Shown here: positions 11,684 through 19,815 of the stretch, in pieces
Layout: the number at the start of each line of letters is the position of its first letter
How positions within the stretch are numbered: position 1 is the stretch's first letter
Origin: Opitutus sp. GAS368
GTDB taxonomy: Bacteria; Verrucomicrobiota; Verrucomicrobiia; Chthoniobacterales; Chthoniobacteraceae
Assembly: GCA_943329925.2 (NCBI GenBank)
Contig: CALQFT020000016.1
Location: forward strand, 1-35,062
Reading direction: 5' to 3'
DNA: 35,062 nt
Made by a program: the position numbers and the translations under genes
The notes under the pieces: generated by a model
The model's database searches: none
Seen by the model: only the letters and a program-made list of their open reading frames with translations
What the model was told of the DNA's origin: nothing

Positions 11684-12034
11684 ATGCATGTGGAACGTTT
11701 GAAGTACATTATCTGGGCCAAGGACATGGCGCGCGCCGTGGGTTTTTACCGCGAGGTCTTTGATGCCAGCGTGGTTCGTGAAAGTGAGGTCATTAGCGAG
11801 GTGTCCGTTGCGGGTTCCACTATTGGCATTCACAATGGCGGGGAGTCTGAACGCACTTGGACTGGGATGGCTTTTCAGGTCGCTGATTTGTTTGAAGGTT
11901 GCGCTCTAGTAAAGACCCACGGTGGGGAAGTGCTTCGTGAACCATTGGATACGCCAGAGGAACCCGCGCATCTGGCCATGTGCCTAGATTCAGAGGGAAA
12001 CGAGATCATGCTCACCAAGGCCCGCCATCGCTAA
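11684..12034 (+). CDS. VOC (glyoxalase/bleomycin resistance fold) family protein
   Basis: The 116-aa single-domain protein has the vicinal-oxygen-chelate fold signature: an N-terminal strand with a metal-ligand-type position (ERLKYIIWAKDMARAVGFYREVFDASV), a central strand VAGSTIGIHNGG, and the closing DSEGNEIMLTKA with the conserved Glu ligand position. Such proteins are metal-dependent lyases, isomerases, dioxygenases or binding proteins; the substrate cannot be told. The start at 11684 follows GGAG closely. It ends 13 bp before the Fur-family gene, so the two are probably co-transcribed. Confidence 0.8.
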   Translation: MHVERLKYIIWAKDMARAVGFYREVFDASVVRESEVISEVSVAGSTIGIHNGGESERTWTGMAFQVADLFEGCALVKTHGGEVLREPLDTPEEPAHLAMCLDSEGNEIMLTKARHR

Positions 12035-12047
12035 GCCGCGCAACCTC

Positions 12048-12500
12048 ATGGAACACGCCGCCCATGACACCGAGGAGCGAATGGAAGCAGCTTTGGACAC
12101 TTTGCGCAAAGCCGGTCACCGCATCACCGCACCTCGGCGCGGGCTGTTGACGGTGCTCACTAGTGAGCACGGCCCCTTTAGTGCTGAGGAATTGCACAAG
12201 CTCCTCCCCGAGGGTATGTGCGATCCTGTCACCGTATATCGTTCGCTTAGTGCGTTGGAGGAGACGGACTTGGTGCGCCGTTGCGACTTTGGGGACGGGA
12301 TTTACCGCTACGAATTCAATACGGGGGAACATCACCACCACCATATTATTTGTCGCAAATGTGGCAGTGTGAATAACTTGGAAGTCTGCTTTGCTGATAG
12401 TCTGGAGCGCTTGGTGCGACAAATGGGCTATGCCAATGTCACTCACACCCTCGAGATTTTCGGTACCTGCGCTGCGTGCCAGGCCGCGGCCAAAGCGTGA
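12048..12500 (+). CDS. Fur-family metal-responsive transcriptional repressor (possible Zur)
   Basis: The 150-aa protein has the Fur architecture. The winged helix spans about residues 13-85, with the recognition helix in DPVTVYRSLSALEETDLV. The hinge His cluster GEHHHHHIICRKCG carries metal and dimerisation residues, and two CxxC pairs (C102/C105 and C141/C144) form the structural zinc site. Fur, Zur, Nur and PerR subtypes cannot be split from sequence alone. A zinc-type ABC transporter with a Fur-family-like repeat upstream lies 4 kb away, which favours Zur. A second possible start, ATG 12081 (residue 12), has a better Shine-Dalgarno (GAGGAG) and would give a more typical N-terminus. It converges on gpsA with a 25-bp gap. 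Confidence 0.9.
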   Translation: MEHAAHDTEERMEAALDTLRKAGHRITAPRRGLLTVLTSEHGPFSAEELHKLLPEGMCDPVTVYRSLSALEETDLVRRCDFGDGIYRYEFNTGEHHHHHIICRKCGSVNNLEVCFADSLERLVRQMGYANVTHTLEIFGTCAACQAAAKA

Positions 12501-12525
12501 ATTCGCGGCTGGATTGAGCCCGCGC

Positions 12526-13527
12526 TTATTCCCGGCGGGGGTCGCGGGCGAGCAGTGCGGCCATGGCTTCTGCGGGGGAAAGCCGGCCGTCGAGTAAGAG
12601 CTTAATTTGGTCGATGATGGGCGTATCCACCTGGAGGCGGCGCGCGCATTCATAAGCACTTGCAGTGGTTGGAATACCCTCTGCGACCATGCGCATTGAG
12701 CTCACGATGTAGCCCAGCGCCTCCCCCCGGCCCAAACGTTCGCCCACGGCCCGATTGCGACTGTGCTGGGAAAAGCACGTCACCATCAGGTCGCCGATGC
12801 CGCTCAGTCCCATAAACGTATCGCGTTTTCCACCAAGGGCGCAGCCGAGTCGCACAAGCTCCGCGAGAGAACGTGTCACCAACGCGGCCTTTGTGTTGTC
12901 TCCCAATTGCAACCCGTCGCTGACTCCGGCGGCTAGGGCGTAGATGTTTTTCAGCGCGCCTCCCAGTTCGATGCCGACGATGTCCGAGCTGGTGTACGTG
13001 CGGAATACAGGTTGGTTGAACGCCGCCTGAAGCACGATAGCGAGTTCTTCATCCTCGCTTCCAAGGACCACGGCGGTTGGAGCGCCGGCGGCGACTTCTT
13101 CCGCGTGACTCGGTCCGGAGAGCACTGCAACAGGGTGGCCTGGAAGGGTTTCCCGTAAAATCTCGCTCATGCGCAGGCCGCTTCCACGCTCCACGCCCTT
13201 GGTGCAACTTAACAGGACGCAACCTGGTTTGAGCGGCAGGGTGCTTAGGCGTGAAGCGACTTCTCGTGCGGCCCTTGAGGGGGTGACGAGCAAAAGCAGG
13301 TCGAGTGCATCAAGGGCCTTCATATCAGCCGTGAACTCAATGGTTTCAGGCAACGGCACGCCCGGCAGATAGGGGCGGTTTTCTTTTAATGTTTTTATCT
13401 GCGAGACGGCATGGGCGTCGTTGCCCCAAACCGTGACGCGCAATCCGTTGCGGTGCAGCACTAGGGCGAGGGCGGTACCCCACGAGCCGGCGCCGACGAT
13501 GCCCACGTGGGTGAATGCTTGTTTCAT
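12526..13527 (-). CDS. gpsA: Glycerol-3-phosphate dehydrogenase [NAD(P)+]
   Basis: GpsA reduces dihydroxyacetone phosphate to sn-glycerol-3-phosphate, the backbone for phospholipids. The length (333 aa) is normal. The Rossmann motif HVGIVGAGSWGTALALVL is at residues 7-24. Further signatures are NRPYLPG, the VLLSCTKGVE and LSGPSHAEEV segments, the catalytic Lys in GALKNIYALAAG, and GLSGIGDLMVTCFS. Its ATG overlaps the stop of plsY by four bases (ATGA, 13524-13527). PlsY uses glycerol-3-phosphate directly, so the pair makes and acylates the same substrate. Confidence 0.97.
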   Translation of the reverse strand: MKQAFTHVGIVGAGSWGTALALVLHRNGLRVTVWGNDAHAVSQIKTLKENRPYLPGVPLPETIEFTADMKALDALDLLLLVTPSRAAREVASRLSTLPLKPGCVLLSCTKGVERGSGLRMSEILRETLPGHPVAVLSGPSHAEEVAAGAPTAVVLGSEDEELAIVLQAAFNQPVFRTYTSSDIVGIELGGALKNIYALAAGVSDGLQLGDNTKAALVTRSLAELVRLGCALGGKRDTFMGLSGIGDLMVTCFSQHSRNRAVGERLGRGEALGYIVSSMRMVAEGIPTTASAYECARRLQVDTPIIDQIKLLLDGRLSPAEAMAALLARDPRRE

Positions 13528-14198
13528 GAGTTTTGCGAGTCTGCCTTGGTGCCGAAGCGGGATTCGGTGCCTGCAAAAAGACGGTGAATATTTTCACGAT
13601 GCCTGCGCACAACCAGGTAGGCGGCTGCGCAGGCGAAGGCCAGGTAGGCGCTACCGTCTAATTCTCCTAGGCGCAGCAGAATGCCGATGGTAATTGGCAG
13701 CGTGATGGCCGCGCAGAGCGAGGCCAGCGAAACGTAGCGCGAGATGGCGAAGACGACGATCCACACGCCGACCACGAGGCCAGTTGCCACTGGGGGCATT
13801 AGGCTGATGAGGATGCCAAGAGAGGTCGCTACTCCTTTGCCCCCCTTGAACTTGAGCCAAATCGGGAAGCTGTGTCCCACAATACAAGCCAGAGCCGCAA
13901 AGACTCCCGCGTAGGCCATGTATTGTTCGCCCATTTCCGGGGGCGCGGGCTGATTTGCTGCAATGTTTTGCGCCCAGCGCACCGCCACGAAGCCCTTGGC
14001 CGCATCCAGAAAGAAGGTTGCCGCACCCCATTTGGGGCCGAGCACGCGCCACACGTTAGTGGCGCCGATGTTGTGGCTGCCGTGTTCGCGAATGTCGACG
14101 CCGCGCAACCGTGCCAGCAACAGTCCGAAAGGGACGCTTCCGAGCAGGTAGGCGGGTACCAGCAGTAGCGCTAGCAAAGTAATGAGAGACGGTGACAT
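13524..14198 (-). CDS. plsY: Acyl-phosphate glycerol-3-phosphate acyltransferase
   Basis: PlsY is the integral membrane enzyme that transfers an acyl chain from acyl-phosphate to glycerol-3-phosphate, giving lysophosphatidate. The 224-aa protein has several membrane helices and the three family motifs: GSVPFGLLLARLRG, GSHNIGATNVWRVLG and the glycine-rich FKGGKGVATSLG. The C-terminal tail (HRRLFAGTESRFG region) is cytosolic and basic. It is translationally coupled to gpsA by a 4-bp overlap. DsbD ends about 40 bp upstream on the same strand. Confidence 0.97.
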   Translation of the reverse strand: MSPSLITLLALLLVPAYLLGSVPFGLLLARLRGVDIREHGSHNIGATNVWRVLGPKWGAATFFLDAAKGFVAVRWAQNIAANQPAPPEMGEQYMAYAGVFAALACIVGHSFPIWLKFKGGKGVATSLGILISLMPPVATGLVVGVWIVVFAISRYVSLASLCAAITLPITIGILLRLGELDGSAYLAFACAAAYLVVRRHRENIHRLFAGTESRFGTKADSQNS

Positions 14199-14240
14199 AT
14201 GCGTTATTTCGGTTCGGAACGGCGTGGAAAAACGCGCGCT

Positions 14241-16367
14241 TTAGCGTGAGGGGAGTTTTTCCAAGGCTTCAAGAATGATTCTTGGAGTGAGCAATTCTGG
14301 CAAAACAAGCGGATCGGGGGCGTCCGGGGCGTAGAGGAGGTAGAAGGGGACCCCGATGCGGCCGAATCGGTTAAGCTCGGCGGTGATCACCGGGTCGTTG
14401 TTGGTCCAGTCGGCTTTCATCAGAAGGACGTTATGGGCTGCAAAGGCGTCTTTAACCTCCTGCTTAGAAAGGGTGAGGCGCTCATTGACCTTGCAGTTCA
14501 GACACCAGTCCGCCGTGAAATCGACAAACACGGCGCGGCCTAGGGCGCGTTCGTTGGCGAGGCGTTCAGGGGAAAATGGGACCCATTCGTCAGTGGAGAG
14601 CGCTGTTTTGGGCTCAAGTGGCTTGCTGATGGTGTCGAATACGAAGACCCGGTAGCCGCCTCCCAACAGAGCGAGAGCCAAGAGCAGAGCCATCAGACGG
14701 GAGCGCAAGATGCCATAAAGCCAGCAACTTATACCGGTAATCAGTAGAAACGAGCACATCCCCGAGAGCGATTCCATCCCGCGCCCCTGGCCCAGTACGC
14801 CTAGCAACCATACCGCCACGCCCAAAATCAGGAACCCCATGATTTGCTTCAAACGTTCCATCCACGCCCCCGGCTTGGGCAGAAAACGCAGCAACGTCGG
14901 GTTGGATGTTAGCACGAGGTAAGGAAGGCTCATCCCGGCGGCGATGGTGAAAAAGATCACAAACACCGAGGGGGCCGGCTGGCTGACAGCAAAGCCGAGC
15001 GTCACACCAAGATAGGGGGCGGTGCACGAAGTCCCCAGCAGAGTGGTGAATGCGCCGTGAAGGAAGGCGCCTCCAAGTCCTTGTTTGCTTGCGAGTTCGC
15101 TCAGTTTCGAACTTGTTTCGCCGCCCAGTGTGATTTCAAAGACGCCCAACAGATTGAGCCCAAAGATGAAAACGGCAGTAATGAGGCCCGTCAAAATCCA
15201 GGGGTTTTGAAACTGGAATCCCCAATTCAAACCGCCCCCAGCCGCCTTCAATCCCAATACGGCAATGGCAAGGCCCGAAAAAAAGGCGAACACTCCAGCG
15301 CAAAACGCCAGTCCAAGTTTGAATACCCGCTTTGGATCTTCCCCGGCTTGTTGAGTGAACCCGAGTATTTTAAGTGCAATGACGGGAAGCACGCAGGGCA
15401 TCAAATTGAGGAGCAGTCCGCCCAAGAAGGCCGCCCACAGGATGCTGCCCAAGCCGCCGGTTTGCGGGCGCATTTGTTGGCGCGGGACAATTTGCTGTGT
15501 CGTCACAACCGGGACGGGATTGTTTTGTTTAGCTGCGATCGCAGGAGGATTTTTGTCCGAGCCGCTTCCTTCAACCTCCCAGCCGCGACGTTCTCCGGTC
15601 GGCTCTTCGAGCACGACCAACGCCTTCCACCCCAGTGGCTTGGTGGCGGCCCCTGGCGCGGGAATGCAGAATGTCCGGCTGATCATTTCGGGATGTTCCG
15701 CCGTGGCTCCAGCGGGAGGGATTGGGAAAACTTCAACCTTTTGTCCAGCGGGAGCGCCCTCGATTTTCACGAGCAGACCGTCTGAGGCTCGACTCCAGTC
15801 AGCGGAGAAGGGAGGCGGTGTGGGCTGTGGTAACCTGCTGTTCCAGAGGGTGAAGAGTTCCTTGTTGTCGGGGAGTGGCGCGCCTGGACTCAGGGTGAGG
15901 GTCACTTCGCCTTCGCCGGGAAGGCAGGTTTCGGAGCAGACGTACCATTTGAGTTGGGCTTTGAAGACAAAGGGAGCTTTTGGCAGTGTCGCTGGCGGGC
16001 GGATTTCCACAGGCAGCAGCACTTCGCCCTCGTAGACATTGGTGAAAATGTCCCCCTCGGACTTGAGTAAATGTGGCAGAGGCCACTGGATTTCGCCCGC
16101 TTCAAACCCTGGAGGCAGCGTCCATTGGACTTGCGGGGCGGCCCCCGAATCACCCGGGAAGCGCCAGTACAAGTGCCAGCCGTCGGCGAGTTTGAAACGA
16201 ATCCCGACATGGAATGGCGTTGCAGGGGCAATGGCCGTGGTGTCGGCCACCAGGGTGGGGACGGCTTTGGGCGGGCCGGGAAGAAAAGAGCCGAAGCCAC
16301 CGGTTTGGCCGGGAGCGGTAGGCAGTAAGGCCAGCAACAGAAGTAGCGAGTAAAGCAATGGACGCAT
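14241..16367 (-). CDS. dsbD: Thiol:disulfide interchange protein, DsbD/ScsB type
   Basis: DsbD passes reducing equivalents from cytosolic thioredoxin across the inner membrane to periplasmic thiol partners. The 708-aa protein from ATG 16367 has a good signal peptide (MRPLLYSLLLLLALLPTAPG); a TTG start at 16394 would add nine residues and looks worse. The order is an N-terminal periplasmic domain with WYVCSETCLPGEG, a CcdA-like membrane domain with the paired redox cysteines in LNLMPCVLPVIALKILG and GTSCTAPYLGVTLG, and a C-terminal thioredoxin domain with ADWCLNCK. The N-domain style is close to ScsB, linked in other bacteria to copper tolerance; copA lies in the same window but not next to it. 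Divergent from the zinc transporter. Confidence 0.92.
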   Translation of the reverse strand: MRPLLYSLLLLLALLPTAPGQTGGFGSFLPGPPKAVPTLVADTTAIAPATPFHVGIRFKLADGWHLYWRFPGDSGAAPQVQWTLPPGFEAGEIQWPLPHLLKSEGDIFTNVYEGEVLLPVEIRPPATLPKAPFVFKAQLKWYVCSETCLPGEGEVTLTLSPGAPLPDNKELFTLWNSRLPQPTPPPFSADWSRASDGLLVKIEGAPAGQKVEVFPIPPAGATAEHPEMISRTFCIPAPGAATKPLGWKALVVLEEPTGERRGWEVEGSGSDKNPPAIAAKQNNPVPVVTTQQIVPRQQMRPQTGGLGSILWAAFLGGLLLNLMPCVLPVIALKILGFTQQAGEDPKRVFKLGLAFCAGVFAFFSGLAIAVLGLKAAGGGLNWGFQFQNPWILTGLITAVFIFGLNLLGVFEITLGGETSSKLSELASKQGLGGAFLHGAFTTLLGTSCTAPYLGVTLGFAVSQPAPSVFVIFFTIAAGMSLPYLVLTSNPTLLRFLPKPGAWMERLKQIMGFLILGVAVWLLGVLGQGRGMESLSGMCSFLLITGISCWLYGILRSRLMALLLALALLGGGYRVFVFDTISKPLEPKTALSTDEWVPFSPERLANERALGRAVFVDFTADWCLNCKVNERLTLSKQEVKDAFAAHNVLLMKADWTNNDPVITAELNRFGRIGVPFYLLYAPDAPDPLVLPELLTPRIILEALEKLPSR

Positions 16368-16461
16368 GGAAAGCTTGTGTAAAATGAACTGCAAGCGAGG
16401 GAAAGTCCATCATCTGGGAAATGGGGAGGGTGGAGATGTACGGACTGATGGCATGGGCTTG

Positions 16462-16478
16462 TTGCATTTGAGTTGCAA
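16462..16478 (+). promoter_or_regulatory. Candidate Fur-family (Zur/Nur-like) operator
   Basis: A direct repeat TTGCAT-N5-TTGCAA lies 30 bp upstream of the zinc-type binding protein and in the divergent spacer with dsbD. Its spacing matches the published Nur-box form of Streptomyces (tTGCaa-N5-ttGCAA), a Fur-family operator. A Fur-family gene lies 4 kb away. The link is inference. Confidence 0.45.
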
Positions 16479-16508
16479 TAGTGACCCGCCTGCGGCAGCG
16501 TTTTCCCA

Positions 16509-17396
16509 ATGAAAAAAGGGCTTTTCCTTTCACTTAGTTTTTTCTGGAGTTGTTTTGCCACTGCGCTGGCTTCCGAACCGGTGCGTGTTTCCACGTTTTC
16601 TTCCGTGCTCACGGAGCTTGCCCAGCGGGTGGGCGGGTCGCTTGTGACGGTCACCGGGCATGTGGCCGCGGGCAGCGATCCCCACGAGTTCGAGCCGAAG
16701 CCGTCGGATTTGAAGGTGGTATCGAAGGCTGCGCTTGTGCTCTTAAGTGCAAAGCATCTGGAGGGATATGTGGGTAAATTAAGGGAGGCCACCGGAGGAA
16801 AGGCGCGTTTTGTGGAAGTCGGGGCGCAAATGCCCTCGCTCTGGCAAGGGGGTGAGGGCGGCCGGGCGGGGGAGAAAGTTGAGGATCCTCACTGGTGGAA
16901 TTCCGTGGGGAACATGCGTAAGGCGGTGGCCGTGGTGCGGGATGCTTTGGCTGACGTGCTCCCCGAACAGAAGGCGGCTTTTGAGGTTAACGCGCGTGCC
17001 TATGATCTCGAACTGCTTGAATTGGACAAATGGGTGCGCTCCAAAGTAGCCGAATTGCCAAGGGATAAACGCAAGTTAGTAACATCTCACGACGCCTTGC
17101 AGTACTTTGCCAAGGACTACGGGTTCACGGTGTATCCCGTCGCCGGGTTGACCTCTGCTGAGCAGCCGTCCTCTCGTCAGGTTGCCGAGTTGCTGAAGAT
17201 CATTAAGGCGCAGCGAGTGAAAGCCGTTTTTGCCGAGGACACAGTGAATCCAAAGGTGCTGCAGCAAATGACGGCCGAGACCGGCGCTGTTTTGGGCGGG
17301 CAGTTGTGGGTGGATGGTCTGGGCACTGGGGAGGCAGCCAGTTACCGAGGGATGTTTCGGCACAACGTAAACACGGTGGTGGAGGCGCTTAAGTAA
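16509..17396 (+). CDS. znuA: Metal ABC transporter substrate-binding protein, zinc type
   Basis: This is the periplasmic binding protein of the cluster A-I (ZnuA/TroA/PsaA) family, 295 aa, with a signal peptide ending near ALASEP. The expected metal ligands are visible: His59 in GSDPHEFEP, His128 in DPHWWNS, His194 in TSHDALQYF and probably Asp269 in LWVDGLG. His at the third position, in place of Glu, is the zinc pattern rather than the manganese one. The His-rich loop of enterobacterial ZnuA is absent. It opens a four-gene operon; the next gene starts two bases after its stop. A Fur-family-like repeat sits just upstream. Confidence 0.88.
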   Translation: MKKGLFLSLSFFWSCFATALASEPVRVSTFSSVLTELAQRVGGSLVTVTGHVAAGSDPHEFEPKPSDLKVVSKAALVLLSAKHLEGYVGKLREATGGKARFVEVGAQMPSLWQGGEGGRAGEKVEDPHWWNSVGNMRKAVAVVRDALADVLPEQKAAFEVNARAYDLELLELDKWVRSKVAELPRDKRKLVTSHDALQYFAKDYGFTVYPVAGLTSAEQPSSRQVAELLKIIKAQRVKAVFAEDTVNPKVLQQMTAETGAVLGGQLWVDGLGTGEAASYRGMFRHNVNTVVEALK

Positions 17397-17397
17397 G

Positions 17398-17829
17398 ATG
17401 CGCGGTTCTCCTTTAATAAGGGCTCTGGTGTTGCTCTTCGGGTTGCTGGCGCTGGGCTGGCCGCTGCGAATGCTCCTCCAGCGGGAAGCTGCGCAGGTGG
17501 TGGCCGCTCAAACTCCGGCGGCGCCTTTGGCCGAGGCTGCTGTGCCTTCCCTCCTGCCCTTGACGCTTACTTTTTCCCAAAAAGCCCTCCGCGTGGAACT
17601 TCGTTACGCAGGAAAATCAGTGTGGACTTTAGCGCATCCCGGATTGCACGAGGTCGCGGAATTGCAGATTCCGTTTCCCAAGGAGGGCGTGGAGTTGGCC
17701 GTGAGCGTCGAGTTTGAGGGGGAGGCGCAGGGAGCCTTGCGCCTGCAGCTCACCGCACCCGATGGCAGCGAGTACGACCGCAGCCTCTGGGGGGCGCGCA
17801 CAGTGGAAGCGGTGATTCCATTTCCATGA
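17398..17829 (+). CDS. Unknown membrane-anchored or exported protein in the zinc operon
   Basis: The 143-aa protein has an N-terminal hydrophobic segment ([22 protein letters not shown]) that may be a signal anchor, an Ala/Pro-rich linker and a ~90-residue soluble domain with alternating beta-strand character ([18 protein letters not shown]... to ...VEAVIPFP). It has no His/Cys cluster, so it is not an obvious zinc carrier. I recognise no family. It is locked into the transporter operon: two bases after znuA and a 4-bp ATGA overlap with the ATPase gene, so it is likely made with them. A periplasmic accessory or stabilising subunit is a guess. Confidence 0.75.
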   Translation: MRGSPLIRALVLLFGLLALGWPLRMLLQREAAQVVAAQTPAAPLAEAAVPSLLPLTLTFSQKALRVELRYAGKSVWTLAHPGLHEVAELQIPFPKEGVELAVSVEFEGEAQGALRLQLTAPDGSEYDRSLWGARTVEAVIPFP

Positions 17830-18572
17830 GCTCGCACTCGCTTCATGTGCAGGATTTGACCGTGAGTTACCGGCGCATTCCGGCGCTGCATCACGTTGGT
17901 TTTTCGCTGGCTTGCGGGAGTGCCGTGGGCGTGTTGGGGCCCAACGGGGCGGGGAAGTCGACCCTGCTCAAGGCGCTTGCCGGTTTGCTGCCTATTGAAA
18001 CAGGACGGATTACGTTTCACGGTCGCGAAATGAAGGGAGCCAATCAGGAATTCGCCTACTTGCCTCAGCGGGAGATGGTCGACTGGGATTTTCCCACCAC
18101 GGTGCGTGGGGTGGTGGAGATGGGACGCTATCTGCGGGTGCGGTGGTGGAAGCGTTTTTCCCAAGAGGACCGCCTCGCGGTGGACGCCGCTTTGGAGGCG
18201 ATGCAGATGACGGCGTTGCAGGATCGCCAGATTTCTGCGCTTTCAGGCGGCCAGCAGCAGCGGGTGTTTCTGGCTCGGGCGCTGGCGCAGGAGGCGCATG
18301 TGCTTCTGTTGGATGAGCCTTTTACCGGGCTGGATCAGCCTAGCCAAGAAGGGCTTAAGTTGGTGTTTAGGCAGTTGCGCGAGCAGGGAAAGTTACTTCT
18401 GATTTCACACCACGACCTCGGGAGCGTGCAGGAATTGTTCGACCAAGTGTTATTGTTGAATGGCGAACTTCTCGCCGCCGGTCCGGTGGCGGAGGTTTTC
18501 ACGCAGGAAAATCTGACGCGCGCCTACGGGACGCGGGTCTTTTCAAAAATTGATCATGGACTGGCTACTTGA
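17826..18572 (+). CDS. znuC: Metal ABC transporter ATP-binding protein
   Basis: This is the cytosolic ATPase that drives metal uptake, 248 aa. It has Walker [10 protein letters not shown] (about residues 38-46), the Q-loop within [15 protein letters not shown], which is a string typical of zinc/manganese importer ATPases, the signature LSGGQQQR, Walker [13 protein letters not shown] and the switch His in LLISHHDLG. It starts inside the stop of the preceding gene (ATGA) and its end overlaps the permease start by 17 bases. Assignment to zinc follows from the binding protein. Confidence 0.93.
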   Translation: MSSHSLHVQDLTVSYRRIPALHHVGFSLACGSAVGVLGPNGAGKSTLLKALAGLLPIETGRITFHGREMKGANQEFAYLPQREMVDWDFPTTVRGVVEMGRYLRVRWWKRFSQEDRLAVDAALEAMQMTALQDRQISALSGGQQQRVFLARALAQEAHVLLLDEPFTGLDQPSQEGLKLVFRQLREQGKLLLISHHDLGSVQELFDQVLLLNGELLAAGPVAEVFTQENLTRAYGTRVFSKIDHGLAT

Positions 18573-19446
18573 ACCCTTTCAACACGCCTTCATGCAGCGG
18601 GCCTTGGTGGCCTGCGTGCTGATCGGTTTTCTCAACGGCTTCATGGGCGGTTTCGTGATGTTGCGTCGCATGGCGCTCATGGCGGATTCGTTGAGTCATT
18701 CGCTGCTGCCAGGACTCGCGGTGGGCGTATTGCTTTTCGGGCTGGCTCCCATGGGGCTCTTTTTCGGGGCGCTTTCGGCTGCTCTTGTCGTGGCACTTGG
18801 GGCGCAACTGCTGGCTCGCGGGGCGCGGGTCAAAGAAGACACCGCGCTGGCCATTCTTTATACGAGCGCCTTTTCCTCGGGCGTGGTGCTATTGAGCTTC
18901 GTCAAAGTGAGAGTGTCGCTACTGCACTATTTGTTCGGGAACATTCTGGGGGTGTCGAATCAGGATTTGTGGCTGGCATACGGAGTGGCGGTGGTGGTGC
19001 TGCCGCTGTTGGTGGCGGCGGAACGGCCGTTGCAATTGTTGTTGTTTGACTCCTCGGTGGCGCGCAGTCAGGGAGTGCCGGTGACGCTGCTTAACATCGG
19101 GTTGGTGGTGGCGCTGGTGCTCACGATGCTGAGTTCCCTGCAGGCGGTGGGGGTGATTTTGCTTCTGGGACTGCTGATTGCGCCGGCGGCTACCGTGTAT
19201 TTGTTGTGCGACTCCTTCCCCGTGCTCTTGTGGGGAGGCGGGGCGCTGGGGGTGTTCGGAGCGGTGAGTGGTTTGTGGTTGAGCTATTGGCTGGGGGTGC
19301 CATCCGGCGCGTGCATCGTGCTGGTGCTGGGCGGTTTGTTTTGTATCGCCTACCTTGTGAGTCCCCGCTACGGGTTGCTACCAAAGCTCTGGAAGGCGCG
19401 CCATTTTCATAAGGAAAGCTTGGCGCGCTGGGAGCATCATCACTGA
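18556..19446 (+). CDS. znuB: Metal ABC transporter permease
   Basis: This is a 296-aa permease of the ABC-3 family with about eight or nine hydrophobic helices. The N-terminus [53 protein letters not shown] contains the conserved family segment before a Ser-His-Ser/Leu pair; further on are [20 protein letters not shown] and [23 protein letters not shown] 18556 is preferred over TTG 18550. The tail ends in a small His cluster ([13 protein letters not shown]), possibly a metal-binding site on the cytosolic side. It overlaps the ATPase gene by 17 bases and ends the operon; no clear terminator follows. Confidence 0.93.
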   Translation: MDWLLEPFQHAFMQRALVACVLIGFLNGFMGGFVMLRRMALMADSLSHSLLPGLAVGVLLFGLAPMGLFFGALSAALVVALGAQLLARGARVKEDTALAILYTSAFSSGVVLLSFVKVRVSLLHYLFGNILGVSNQDLWLAYGVAVVVLPLLVAAERPLQLLLFDSSVARSQGVPVTLLNIGLVVALVLTMLSSLQAVGVILLLGLLIAPAATVYLLCDSFPVLLWGGGALGVFGAVSGLWLSYWLGVPSGACIVLVLGGLFCIAYLVSPRYGLLPKLWKARHFHKESLARWEHHH

Positions 19447-19508
19447 GCGTGTTACGGAATTCTCCTCCTCAGTTGGGTAATGACCTCTGCCCACGGAAGT
19501 GAAATTAC

Positions 19509-19530
19509 TTGAGAATTCGTTTTGAGAATT
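19509..19530 (+). repeat. Short direct repeat TTGAGAATT upstream of the mod-like operon
   Basis: TTGAGAATT occurs at 19509-19517 and again at 19522-19530, a 13-bp period. It lies in the 189-bp gap between the zinc permease and the 59-aa gene. It could be a regulator half-site pair or chance. Confidence 0.3.
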
Positions 19531-19612
19531 GGGGCCACCGGTCGCGGCAAGCTTCGACAATGGTAATGCCCGGGATGACTCAGGTAACTGAAACAACGGG
19601 TCAGCCTCTTTT

Positions 19613-19645
19613 CTGTTTCCACGGAGACGGGAAAAATGGGAACAG
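19613..19645 (+). promoter_or_regulatory. Hairpin enclosing the start codon of the 59-aa gene
   Basis: CTGTTTCC (19613-19620) can pair with GGGAACAG (19638-19645), 8 bp with one G-T pair. The loop holds the Shine-Dalgarno-like GGAGACGGG, and the ATG at 19636 sits at the loop-stem boundary. Upstream, TCAG-GTAA-CTGA forms a small GNRA-type hairpin nested between CCCG and CGGG. This leader could be a structured regulatory RNA before a molybdate-type operon; I could not match it firmly to the Moco riboswitch. Confidence 0.35.
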
Positions 19646-19815
19646 AATTGAAGCAGGGAAGTCAGACCGTGAATATCGAACCGGAGACCGCGCCGCTGAG
19701 GCCGGCGAAAGTCGCGGAAGTGGCATCGGTATTTCCAATGAATTTTGGGATGGTGGGAGTGGTTTTAGTTGGGCTTGGCTTGCTGTTATTTCAGCGCAAA
19801 CTCTTCAAACGTTGA
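19636..19815 (+). CDS. Small single-pass membrane protein upstream of the tandem ModA
   Basis: This 59-aa frame starts at ATG 19636 and ends at TGA 19813-19815. The product begins MGTELKQGSQTVNIEPETAP, has a soluble N-terminal half, then one hydrophobic helix (MVGVVLVGLGLLLF) and a basic end (QRKLFKR), a plausible N-out, C-in membrane topology. A GGAGA-like site lies about ten bases before the ATG. Its stop overlaps the probable TTG start of the following modA gene as TTGA, the coupling style seen all along this window. No family is recognised. The alternative is that this region is leader RNA and the frame is accidental; the topology, overlap and SD argue for a gene. Confidence 0.6.
   Translation: MGTELKQGSQTVNIEPETAPLRPAKVAEVASVFPMNFGMVGVVLVGLGLLLFQRKLFKR

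Noticed and set aside
15902-16792. 296-aa reverse frame spanning the dsbD/znuA divergent region
   Set aside because: It crosses two confirmed genes and their shared promoter region and shows no domain.
19509-19811. N-terminal 101 residues of the long modA frame
   Set aside because: They precede a good signal sequence, run through the leader and the 59-aa gene in another frame, and have no fold or motif.
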